Of a DNA stretch of 23,367 nucleotides, positions 16,980 to 23,367 are shown piece after piece (within the stretch, counting starts at the first letter, position 1; each line of letters starts with the position of its first letter). The DNA is taken from NCBI GenBank assembly GCA_045600025.1, contig JAZRXC010000036.1, positions 1-23,367 on the forward strand, read 5' to 3'. Source of the DNA: UBA3774 sp045600025. Lineage in GTDB: Bacteria > Bacillota > Clostridia > Lachnospirales > Lachnospiraceae. Under the pieces are notes generated by a model. It was not told the DNA's origin. It did no database searches and worked only from the letters and a program-made list of their open reading frames with translations. The position numbers and the translations under genes were made by a program.

Positions 16980-19122
16980 ATTCGTCGGGGTGACTGCACA
17001 CTATAAGAATCTTCTCGTCAGGTTTTACGGATTCCATCTCGGTCTTCATAATTCCGAGAGCCTGAGATTCTTCAATAAGTCCGGTGAGGTCGACAATCTT
17101 CTTGCCTATTACGATGTACATATTCGGAAGCTGATGTCCTCTGTCATCATATACAGTGTACTCATTAAAGAACTTCTTCATGCCTGATCTGTACTCGGAA
17201 GCGACTGTCTCTATTACGTGTCCGTCGCTCTTCTGAAGTCTGATTACACCCTCATCATCAACAAGTCTGAGCGGAGTCGTCTTCTTCTTGAATATAAGCA
17301 TGCTCTTCTCAATATGATCTGTCTGAACCGTGTACATGCTTCCGTTTCTGCCGCTTATATAAAGCTTTGATTTGTCAATATCCATATTTTCAGCTACAAC
17401 GCCGAGAATTTCGTCTTCTGACAAACTGCGCTCCATAAGATTCTTGGTTCTGAGCTCCGTAGTTCCGATAGCCGTTGCTCTTACGATATTTCTCTGGTTA
17501 TCGATTTCAACGGATACTTCAATTGATTCGGGATTTGCGCCTGCTTTAAGAACAAGGAGCTCTGCCTCTCTTCTTACTTCGAGGATATCCTGCTCCGTAG
17601 GATTAAGAATGGTTCTCTCAACCATATCTCTTACCATTGCAAGGGCAACACCGATAGTTGAAATAACGGGAGCATTCTTGGCAATTCTGAACTTGTGTCC
17701 CATGCGCTCAGCAAGATAAGGCACTGCTGTTGAAGCTCCGCCGCCGCCACCTACGAATACTGTAGTTCTGGGATCCATGTTGTAATCAGCAAGCAGTGAC
17801 TTTGCTACTGCGCTGTTCTTATCTGCTGCGAAATCCATTGCCTTCTTCGCAGCTTCCTCAACGGTGCATCCCATATTGTCAGCAAGAGGCTTCCACGCTT
17901 TCTTGGCTGCTTCTGCATTACCTGCTGCGTAATCATCGCCTTTTGCGTAACCGCAGATATTAGCTGCGCCTGCAAGTGTGAGCGCGAATTTCTTGCCGTT
18001 TGAACATTCAACATAGCCGTATTCCGGGTCACCCTTCTTGGGGCAAATGGTCTTAAGTACGGGGTCTACAATGTTTTCTGCATCTGTGTAAACTTCGTAT
18101 CCGAGTCCGGCAATATGTGCGCTTCTGGGACCGGTGCTGACAGCTTTACCGTTTTCAATCTGAATCATGCTGCCGCCGCCGATGCCGACTGTACGTACAT
18201 CAAGTGAGTTGAGATATGTCTTATGTCCTCCGACCTCGGCATATCTGACAACAACCTTGCCATCCTTAACGCAGGAAATATCAGTACTTGTTCCGCCTAC
18301 CTCGAAGAAAAGTCCATCAGTAAGCTTCTCATACATAAGTGCTCCGGCTACGCCTGCAGCGGGACCCGACAGCGTTGTCAGAATAGGACGCTTTCTTACT
18401 TCATCAACCGTCATAACGCCGCCGTCGCATCTCATAATCATAAGCGGAGATTTTATACCGGCGTCTTTGATACTGGTCTCTGTCATATTGGCTGCATCCA
18501 GCATCTTAGGAAGAATACTTGCATTTACTACTGCTGTTCTGGTTCTTACTCTAAGGCCGTACAGCTTGGAAATATGGTTTGTTGCCGTAGCGGGTACTCC
18601 CTGCTCAGAGCAAAGTGCCATTACTTTTTCTTCATTCTCAGGCCTATCTACGCTGAATGCCTCAGATGCTACAAAAGCTTCGCACTGCTGATTCTTGAGA
18701 TCCTCAAGCGCTGCACGAATTTGATTGTCTATTTCTGAAGGCTGCGTATCGGCGTATGCATTTGCAGTGCACAAAAACTTACCGGGAGCAAGTTCAATGT
18801 CGCCTACATTCGTATCGCTCTTTGACTTGGTGCCTTCAAGGCCTGTTCCGAGCGTAACGATACCTACTTTCGCTACGTCACCTTCCAGAAGTGCATTCGT
18901 TGCCTGTGTTGTACCATGCGCTATAAAGCATACGTCATCAACATTGATGTTGTATTCATTGATGACATGGTGCAGGGCCTGAATGATTCCCGCCGCTACT
19001 CCGTGCGGGTCATCATGGGTTGTGGGCACCTTTACTGTTCCGATAACTTCATAGGTTTCATTTGAAACAGCTACCGCATCTGTAAAAGTACCGCCTACAT
19101 CAATTCCTATCCTTACCTTCAT
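16978..19122 (-). CDS. Hydantoinase/oxoprolinase A-type ATPase
   Basis: A 714-residue member of the hydantoinase/5-oxoprolinase family, whose A-type subunit uses ATP to open cyclic amides (hydantoins, 5-oxoproline) or to carboxylate ketones with partner subunits. Visible motifs are IGIDVGGTFTDAV (ASKHA phosphate-1, 5-17), HGTTQATNALLEG (69-81), RCDGGVM and TTLSGPAAGVAGA (231-261), FFEVGGTSTDIS (272-283), VGIGGGSM (312-319), and FVGGGGGASTAVPYL (456-470). These are the ATPase and Hydant_A_N-type segments in their usual order. The length suits a stand-alone A subunit. A hydantoinase B subunit, normally adjacent, is not in the window. It is 12 bp after the Gfo/Idh gene, and the zincin ribosome binding site overlaps its stop. 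AAGGAG supports the ATG at 19122. Its substrate in this operon is unknown. Confidence 0.88.
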   Translation of the reverse strand: MKVRIGIDVGGTFTDAVAVSNETYEVIGTVKVPTTHDDPHGVAAGIIQALHHVINEYNINVDDVCFIAHGTTQATNALLEGDVAKVGIVTLGTGLEGTKSKSDTNVGDIELAPGKFLCTANAYADTQPSEIDNQIRAALEDLKNQQCEAFVASEAFSVDRPENEEKVMALCSEQGVPATATNHISKLYGLRVRTRTAVVNASILPKMLDAANMTETSIKDAGIKSPLMIMRCDGGVMTVDEVRKRPILTTLSGPAAGVAGALMYEKLTDGLFFEVGGTSTDISCVKDGKVVVRYAEVGGHKTYLNSLDVRTVGIGGGSMIQIENGKAVSTGPRSAHIAGLGYEVYTDAENIVDPVLKTICPKKGDPEYGYVECSNGKKFALTLAGAANICGYAKGDDYAAGNAEAAKKAWKPLADNMGCTVEEAAKKAMDFAADKNSAVAKSLLADYNMDPRTTVFVGGGGGASTAVPYLAERMGHKFRIAKNAPVISTIGVALAMVRDMVERTILNPTEQDILEVRREAELLVLKAGANPESIEVSVEIDNQRNIVRATAIGTTELRTKNLMERSLSEDEILGVVAENMDIDKSKLYISGRNGSMYTVQTDHIEKSMLIFKKKTTPLRLVDDEGVIRLQKSDGHVIETVASEYRSGMKKFFNEYTVYDDRGHQLPNMYIVIGKKIVDLTGLIEESQALGIMKTEMESVKPDEKILIVCSHPDE

Positions 19123-19134
19123 AAAATCTCCTTA

Positions 19135-20139
19135 TTATTCGACTGTTACTTCTCTATGCTCTTTAACTGATTTTTCGATTGCGCTGACAACCTTGATTAA
19201 GTACAAACCGTCATCAGCTGATATCATGGACTTGCGGCTTCCTTCTGCGCATCTTACGAACTCAGTCAGCTCTTCATACAGTGCTCCTGCGATGCCGCCG
19301 TTGAACTCAGGCCAATGTCTTGAATCAATTGCATCTGCTTTATTTGCATCAAGAAGCATGTAACCATTTCCGCAATTCTGTGTGTAAATAACTGAATCGG
19401 TTCCGATTATTTCAAGCTGATCGTCAATGCTCGTAGGTGATGCTTCGGGAAGAATCCAGCATGCTTCAATCTGTCCGAATAATCCTGACTCGGTTGTGAA
19501 CATGCACTGAACGCAGTCGAGCATATTGCTCTCATGAAGCACATTATCCGATGCCTTTGCATATACGGTCTTAATCTTCTCGCCGAGGATCCACTGGATT
19601 GCATCGATATCATGTACCATTACGTGAGGGATCAGGTCTGTTGTACCATTGTAATGCTTAGGTCCTGTAACCGGGCTGTTACGTCTTGCATAAACCGAAA
19701 CCGGTTTGCCGATCTTGCCGTCAAGCAGCGCCTGTTTAGCCATTCCGTATCTCGCATCAAAGCGAAGAATCTGACCAATCATGAATGTCTTGTCGTAGCC
19801 CTTAAGAGCGTCAGCAATAATCTGTGCATCTTCTACAGTTGAAGCCATAGGTTTCTCAACCATAATGTGTTTGCCGTACTTTGCTGCAAGAAGAATAGCG
19901 TCTCTATGTAATCTGTCCGGAAGTACGATATCTACAGCATCCAGCTCCGGATCTTTTATCATCTCTTCAATGTCGGTGTAGCATTTTGCAGAATATTTTT
20001 CCGCGAGTGCTTCTGCACGCTCTTTTTGTGTATCGCATACTGCGTATACATTCACTACGGGCATCTTGTCATATACAGCTACATGCCTTTCACCCATCAA
20101 GCCTAATCCGGCTATTCCAACATTAATTCCTGTTTTCAT
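19135..20139 (-). CDS. Gfo/Idh/MocA-family NAD(P)-dependent dehydrogenase (copy 1 in the operon)
   Basis: A 334-residue oxidoreductase with IAGLGLMGERH (GxGxxG, 11-16), the lysine-containing MVEKPMAS (94-100), and VMVHDIDAIQWILG (H176, D177, D179) at the catalytic region. It converts a sugar hydroxyl to a ketone or the reverse using NAD(P), by family precedent. It is the second gene of the operon: its ATG overlaps the nanE stop by 4 bp (20136-20139), and AAGGAG stands five bases upstream. Some Gfo/Idh enzymes in gut sialate operons reopen anhydro-sialic acid; whether this one does is not decidable from motifs, and the operon lacks nanA. Substrate unknown. Confidence 0.87.
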   Translation of the reverse strand: MKTGINVGIAGLGLMGERHVAVYDKMPVVNVYAVCDTQKERAEALAEKYSAKCYTDIEEMIKDPELDAVDIVLPDRLHRDAILLAAKYGKHIMVEKPMASTVEDAQIIADALKGYDKTFMIGQILRFDARYGMAKQALLDGKIGKPVSVYARRNSPVTGPKHYNGTTDLIPHVMVHDIDAIQWILGEKIKTVYAKASDNVLHESNMLDCVQCMFTTESGLFGQIEACWILPEASPTSIDDQLEIIGTDSVIYTQNCGNGYMLLDANKADAIDSRHWPEFNGGIAGALYEELTEFVRCAEGSRKSMISADDGLYLIKVVSAIEKSVKEHREVTVE

Positions 20140-20855
20140 AAACTCTCCTTTTTTAACTCATTTATTTTATTCGTAAATTTTTTGGTAATGAGTTGCGGTC
20201 TCGTAATGGCTCCTCCCACTACTACGCAGTGTGCGCCGAGCTCCAGCACATGCGCTGCTTTTTCGGGAGTGTCAATATTGCCTTCGCATATAACCTTATG
20301 CGAAGCCTTGGAAATGATTTCGCGAAGAATATAAAAATCGTCAGCGTCTATCTTGTCTTCTTTACTTGCCTCTGTGTAACCGACCATTGTGGTTCCGATA
20401 AAATCAAATCCGAGTTTATCTGCATGCAATGCTTCTTCGATCGTAGAACAATCAGCCATAAGAAGCTGCTCGGGATACTTTTCTTTTATCGCAGCAAATA
20501 ACTCATCGAGCGTCAGACCTTGCGGCCGTATTCTGTCCGTTGCATCAAGTGCTATGATATCCGGCCCGGCCTGCATAAGTTCATCGACTTCCTTCATGGT
20601 CGGAGTTATGTAAACTTCGCTATCCTCGTAATCAACTTTTATGATTCCGATAATGGGCAGGTCTACATTTTTTTTGATTTCAGTTATGTCGGAAACTGAA
20701 TTGGAGCGTATGGCAACTGCACCACCTTGCGATGCTGCAAGCGCCATGCGCCCCATTATAAAAGATGAATGTAGCGGCTCATTTTCAAGGGCCTGACAAG
20801 ATACTACCAGTCCCCCTTGAATAGCATTAATGATCTCTTTTGATTGTTCCCTCAT
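20136..20855 (-). CDS. nanE: N-acetylmannosamine-6-phosphate 2-epimerase
   Basis: Epimerises ManNAc-6-phosphate to GlcNAc-6-phosphate, the step that joins sialate/ManNAc breakdown to NagA. The family signatures are complete: GGLVVSCQALENEPLHSS (14-31), GGAVAIRSNSV, IIGIIKVDY with the catalytic lysine near 73, IIALDATDRIRPQG (100-113), FIGTTMVGYTE, CEGNIDTPEKAAHVLELGA with the catalytic glutamate near 191, and CVVVGGAITRPQ at the phosphate-binding C-end. The length of 239 residues is normal. It is the first gene of the operon, about 40-45 bases after the predicted transcription start. The ribosome binding site is weak (AAAGG about 14 bases upstream), in contrast to the strong sites of following genes, so NanE may be made at lower level or through an unseen leader structure. 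No nanA aldolase is present. Confidence 0.95.
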   Translation of the reverse strand: MREQSKEIINAIQGGLVVSCQALENEPLHSSFIMGRMALAASQGGAVAIRSNSVSDITEIKKNVDLPIIGIIKVDYEDSEVYITPTMKEVDELMQAGPDIIALDATDRIRPQGLTLDELFAAIKEKYPEQLLMADCSTIEEALHADKLGFDFIGTTMVGYTEASKEDKIDADDFYILREIISKASHKVICEGNIDTPEKAAHVLELGAHCVVVGGAITRPQLITKKFTNKINELKKESL

Positions 20856-20896
20856 AAGAATCGAAAAGACCTTTTGTTTATTATTTTTATTAATTT

Positions 20897-20908
20897 TACA
20901 ATATTGTA
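20897..20908. promoter_or_regulatory. 12-bp palindrome over the -10 box (candidate operator)
   Basis: TACAATATTGTA is a perfect palindrome and contains the entire -10 hexamer of the operon promoter. A repressor bound here would block RNA polymerase. It is AT-rich, so it could also be chance. It resembles neither the NagR/YvoA operator nor a cre site that I can recall. Confidence 0.5.
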
Positions 20909-20931
20909 TACTACTTTAACTATATTGTCAA
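20903..20931 (-). promoter_or_regulatory. Promoter of the amino-sugar operon
   Basis: A perfect TTGACA (20926-20931, reverse strand) is followed after exactly 17 bases by TACAAT (20903-20908), a 5-of-6 match to the -10 consensus. Transcription would start near 20896, giving a leader of about 40 bases before nanE. It sits between the nanE start and the terminator of the upstream operon. Confidence 0.8.
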
Positions 20932-20963
20932 TAGCGAGTTTATATTTTTTTAATTTTTTGACT

Positions 20964-20993
20964 AAAAATGCCGCCCTTAAAGGCGGCATTTTT
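20964..20993. terminator. Intrinsic terminator, works in both directions
   Basis: A perfect 12-base inverted repeat (AAAAATGCCGCC and GGCGGCATTTTT) around a six-base loop. Read on the minus strand it ends in a T tract about 22 bases after the PrsW-like gene stop, so it closes that operon. The flanking A tract gives the reverse reading the same shape. Confidence 0.92.
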
Positions 20994-21015
20994 GAAAGAA
21001 ATAATCAATAGCATT

Positions 21016-21642
21016 CTATTCCTTTTCAGCTCTTCTCAGTAAAATCACTACAGGAATAAATGTCAGTACGGGCAGTAAGAATCCGGCAATCTGATACTTT
21101 GACTGTACAAGCGTATTGTAGATTCCGTGATAGATGATAGACACCGTTAATAGTGCGATTGTTCCGGTGTAAAACAGTTTGCGTTTTGTATGTACGAACG
21201 TCATACCGTAGCCTACATTCAGTGTGCAGATACCGTGCATCATGCCGGCACCAAAGCCACGAATCAGAGCTAACCCTATGGATACGCTCCCTGCTGCGCT
21301 TCCGAGGATAAATGCATTTTCCAAAACCGCAAATCCAACACCTACAAGAATGGAGCATTCCAGCAGCGTTTTCTTTTTGGGATTGAACACGAATGCATAA
21401 AACAGGATTGGCAACGCCTTAAAGATTTCCTCAAAGAGCGGTGTGAAGTTCGATGTGAAATACCGCATACTATAAGGCGACAAATGAAGGATGATCGTAT
21501 TAAGCTCGCCGCAGAAAAGGCACACGAGCATACCGATAAACAAGAACACCAGTCCGGTCCTTAATTTGCCCTTGCTGATAAAAAACGTCATCAGAAGCGG
21601 GGCGGCAAAGCTGATAAAGAGAATCAGATTCAGATTTTCCAT
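21016..21642 (-). CDS. PrsW-like intramembrane metalloprotease
   Basis: A 208-residue membrane protein with about six to seven helices. It contains the PrsW-family motif set: EEIFK (71-75, EExxK), GFAVLEN (103-109, FxxxEN), the histidine of MMHGICT (136), and YHGIYN (171-176). These residues are thought to form the metal site within the membrane, and PrsW cleaves an anti-sigma factor in Bacillus. The frame extends upstream to 21795, but the ATG at 21642 (MENLNL) is preferred: AAAGGGGG lies seven bases before it and the upstream residues lack sense as a protein start. It overlaps the preceding gene by 13 bp and is the last gene before the terminator. Its target is unknown; the neighbouring surface proteins with membrane anchors are candidates. 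Confidence 0.85.
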   Translation of the reverse strand: MENLNLILFISFAAPLLMTFFISKGKLRTGLVFLFIGMLVCLFCGELNTIILHLSPYSMRYFTSNFTPLFEEIFKALPILFYAFVFNPKKKTLLECSILVGVGFAVLENAFILGSAAGSVSIGLALIRGFGAGMMHGICTLNVGYGMTFVHTKRKLFYTGTIALLTVSIIYHGIYNTLVQSKYQIAGFLLPVLTFIPVVILLRRAEKE

Positions 21643-22304
21643 TGCCTTACCCCCTTTACTGCCGCAAGTGCAATTCCGAGTATCGTTGACGCAAGCAAAA
21701 TAGCTGCGATGATAATCGGGGGAATGGCATCGAACTGAATAATATACAAATAAATAACTGCCATAATGAAGAAAATAAGCGACATGATATCGCATCTCTT
21801 TACGGCTTTCAAAAGTCCGAGGTCATCCGCCGGCAAGAGTAAATGCTTGACATTATAGTAAGATGTCGGTATTGCCGGTACCAGAATAAGTGTGAATACG
21901 ACCGCACTCAGCATATCGCGATCTTTCCATATAAAGAAGATAATAACCGTTGCAATCGTCAAAGCAGCAGGAGCGATCAGCGACAGCAGTTTTTTACCGC
22001 CCGACAGACCGGTTTCGTCAACGACTTTGTCAAGTGCCCCGTAGTTTGCGGAAAGCAGAAAGAGGTTGCATCCTAACACACCGAGTGAACCCACCCATAC
22101 ATCGTCATAAACTTCGCATACGGTGTTTACTGCAAGGGATACCTGTTCAAGGACAAAACATCCGACGGCTAATACAATCAGCGTGAAATAAAACGGCGCT
22201 TTCTTTTTCAGAATGTTGACCATGCCGATAATAAATCCGATAAGCGATATCGAAAGCGGCACAATCTCATATGTTAAAGCATAAATTTGCTCTGTGGTAG
22301 TCAT
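21630..22304 (-). CDS. Multi-pass membrane protein of unknown function
   Basis: A 224-residue protein with about seven hydrophobic segments and short charged loops (ILKKKAPF, EVYDDVWV, DKVVDETGLSGGKK, WKDRDM, KAVKRCD). No catalytic or transport motif was recognised, and it has no cleavable signal peptide. Its ATG overlaps the stop of the upstream Cys-rich gene (ATGA at 22301-22304), and its own end overlaps the PrsW-like gene by 13 bp, so it is made together with both. It could be a partner or regulator of the protease, or a small transporter; nothing in the sequence decides this. Confidence 0.8.
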   Translation of the reverse strand: MTTTEQIYALTYEIVPLSISLIGFIIGMVNILKKKAPFYFTLIVLAVGCFVLEQVSLAVNTVCEVYDDVWVGSLGVLGCNLFLLSANYGALDKVVDETGLSGGKKLLSLIAPAALTIATVIIFFIWKDRDMLSAVVFTLILVPAIPTSYYNVKHLLLPADDLGLLKAVKRCDIMSLIFFIMAVIYLYIIQFDAIPPIIIAAILLASTILGIALAAVKGVRQWKI

Positions 22305-23065
22305 TCTTTATCTTCCTCTTCTGTTTTCGGGGCTGCTGAACCATCAGCCATGGCAGGCTTGTTTTTTCTGCCGAGGACGAATCCGCCGCATCCGAAGATT
22401 ATCGCTGCTGCAATTCCGACGATGGCAGTCAGACTGCCGCCCGAGAAGACGGAGCCGAGGATGTGTGTATGTCCGGCAGTGGCATCAAACTCCAGTCCGC
22501 AGTCGGGACATTTATATTCACCACTGTGAAAACTGTTAGTGCATTCTTTACCGCATACTGTACATACACCGTTGTTCCAAGTGTGTGCCGAATTTCTTAG
22601 TTCGCAGCCTTTTGCCCCACAGACAGTGCAGGCATCATCAACAATGACATGTCCGTCATTTATTATCGTTCCGTTTTCTTTAATAAGTCCCCTTAACATT
22701 CCGACACAACCTACGTGTATCTCTCCGCAGTTATCAAAATTCTCTCCTCTGAAGTTAAGGATGCCATGAATAATAATCTTTCCGTCAGTATTAGCTAAAT
22801 CCTTATCAACTTCAATCCTCGCATCCTTGCCAATGGTTAATGTGCCTCCGTTAACACTGATAGCATCTATGTAATAATCTCCACTGCTGATGATATAATT
22901 ATCGCCTTCAGAGACCGAAATTATCCCGCCGCCTTCATCACTTATCTCAAGTTCAGTCGGTTCTTTCTCATCCGCAAATACGGGCATACAAAGGGTAAAT
23001 ACCAAAAGAAAGCAAATTGTCAAACTGATAATTTTTTTCACTGTTCTTACTTCTCCTTTAATCAT
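22301..23065 (-). CDS. Secreted Cys-rich surface protein with C-terminal membrane anchor
   Basis: A 254-residue exported protein. The signal peptide (about 9-31) ends near MPVFA/DEK. Residues about 40-145 show short Gly/Asn-turned strands (GGTLTIGKD, GKIIIHGILNF, GTIINDGH) suggestive of a small beta-solenoid. Three CxxC pairs follow (CTVCG 146-150, CTVCG 168-172, CPDCG 186-190), with HTWNNGVCTVCG, a module seen in clostridial surface proteins that may bind metal. The C-terminus is SVFSGGSL, a membrane helix (about 212-232), GRKNKPA and an acidic tail. The ATG at 23065 overlaps the previous stop (ATGA). A GTG at 23041 after AAGGAG is an alternative start giving a more typical signal peptide (MKKIISL). 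Function unknown. Confidence 0.82.
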   Translation of the reverse strand: MIKGEVRTVKKIISLTICFLLVFTLCMPVFADEKEPTELEISDEGGGIISVSEGDNYIISSGDYYIDAISVNGGTLTIGKDARIEVDKDLANTDGKIIIHGILNFRGENFDNCGEIHVGCVGMLRGLIKENGTIINDGHVIVDDACTVCGAKGCELRNSAHTWNNGVCTVCGKECTNSFHSGEYKCPDCGLEFDATAGHTHILGSVFSGGSLTAIVGIAAAIIFGCGGFVLGRKNKPAMADGSAAPKTEEEDKE

Positions 23066-23367
23066 TCGTCCTCATTGGTTTTGGTATCCGTCGCACCACT
23101 TGCCGTGGCGGGTTTCTTCTTTTTCACAACAACAATCACAACTGCCGCCGCAACAGCCGCAGCCGCAACTCCGATAATAATCCAAAGTGTTCCGCCCGAA
23201 AAAACGGAAGCCAAAGTATCATTCTTCTCATAGAAAACAAGGAACTCGCCGAATTCGACATAGTCCGAGGTGCAACTAAGCACAACGGAGCTTGCGTTTA
23301 TGTCATTGATACGCACGATACCGTCTTTAGCAAGCGGTTTGCCCTGGTTTTCGATTGTTCCGGCGTT
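23062..23367 (-). CDS. Surface protein with C-terminal membrane anchor, 3' end only (partial)
   Basis: The frame is open to the window edge, so only the last 101 residues are seen; the true start lies outside, and an internal GTG at 23316 is not a convincing start. The visible part begins in a Gly/Asn-turned stretch (NAGTIENQGKPL) like the strands of the next gene. It then has LVFYEKNDTLASVFSGG, a membrane helix rich in Ala and Val, KKKKPA, and an acidic tail ending NEDE. This end resembles the end of the following gene: SVFSGG-T/S-L, helix, K-P-A-x-A-x-G, acidic tail. The stop overlaps the next gene's ATG, so the two are coupled. The protein is probably held in the membrane with its bulk outside the cell. 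Function unknown. Confidence 0.75.
   Translation of the reverse strand, partial: NAGTIENQGKPLAKDGIVRINDINASSVVLSCTSDYVEFGEFLVFYEKNDTLASVFSGGTLWIIIGVAAAAVAAAVVIVVVKKKKPATASGATDTKTNEDE

Noticed and set aside
19135..20139. Assigning this Gfo/Idh protein as an anhydro-sialate oxidoreductase (NanOx)
   Set aside because: No residue pattern specific to that group could be confirmed, and the operon lacks nanA and a sialate transporter.
21643..21795. Upstream extension of the PrsW-like protein (51 residues)
   Set aside because: It runs across the upstream gene in another frame and has no membrane-protein start features; the ATG at 21642 has a strong ribosome binding site.

Overview
The window looks like a chromosomal piece from a low-GC Gram-positive anaerobe of the Clostridia, most likely Lachnospiraceae. 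This is an inference from AGGAG-type ribosome binding sites, TTGACA/TATAAT-like promoters, a PrsW-like protease, surface proteins held by a C-terminal membrane helix, and a Cys-rich 'HxWNNGxCxxCG' module. Every supported gene lies on the minus strand, so transcription runs from high to low coordinates.

Region A (about 21016-23367) is a tightly overlapping operon fragment that ends at a strong terminator (20964-20993). In transcription order it holds the 3' end of a surface protein gene, a secreted Cys-rich surface protein, an unrecognised multi-pass membrane protein, and a PrsW-like intramembrane metalloprotease. The two surface proteins share a similar C-terminal segment (SVFSGG, a membrane helix, KP, an acidic tail).

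Region B (6521-20855) is one long operon of 13 genes behind a near-consensus promoter (20903-20931) whose -10 overlaps a 12-bp palindrome. The order is nanE, a Gfo/Idh dehydrogenase, a hydantoinase/oxoprolinase A-type ATPase, an ImmA/IrrE-like zincin, an anion-type transporter, two tandem NanE-like barrels, a second Gfo/Idh dehydrogenase, an FAD oxidoreductase, a ROK kinase, an N-acetylhexosamine 1-kinase-like protein, an unusual long ROK protein, and nagA. NanE and NagA fix the end of the pathway as ManNAc-6-P to GlcNAc-6-P to GlcN-6-P. The middle genes (ATP-dependent lactam/hydantoin-type enzyme, three redox enzymes, two non-canonical barrels, a metalloprotease-like protein) do not fit the standard sialate or GlcNAc routes. 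They suggest an undescribed pathway for a modified, perhaps acidic or cyclic-amide, N-acetylhexosamine derivative. This is the best candidate for a new system in the window.

Region C (1-6448) holds a tRNA-Thr(GGT) gene with its own promoter. It is followed by an MMPL/RND-type transporter with an odd cytoplasmic tail, a translationally coupled GLUG-repeat surface protein with a long helical insertion, and the 5' part of gltX (glutamyl-tRNA synthetase), which runs off the window. There is no gene-free stretch longer than about 160 bases.
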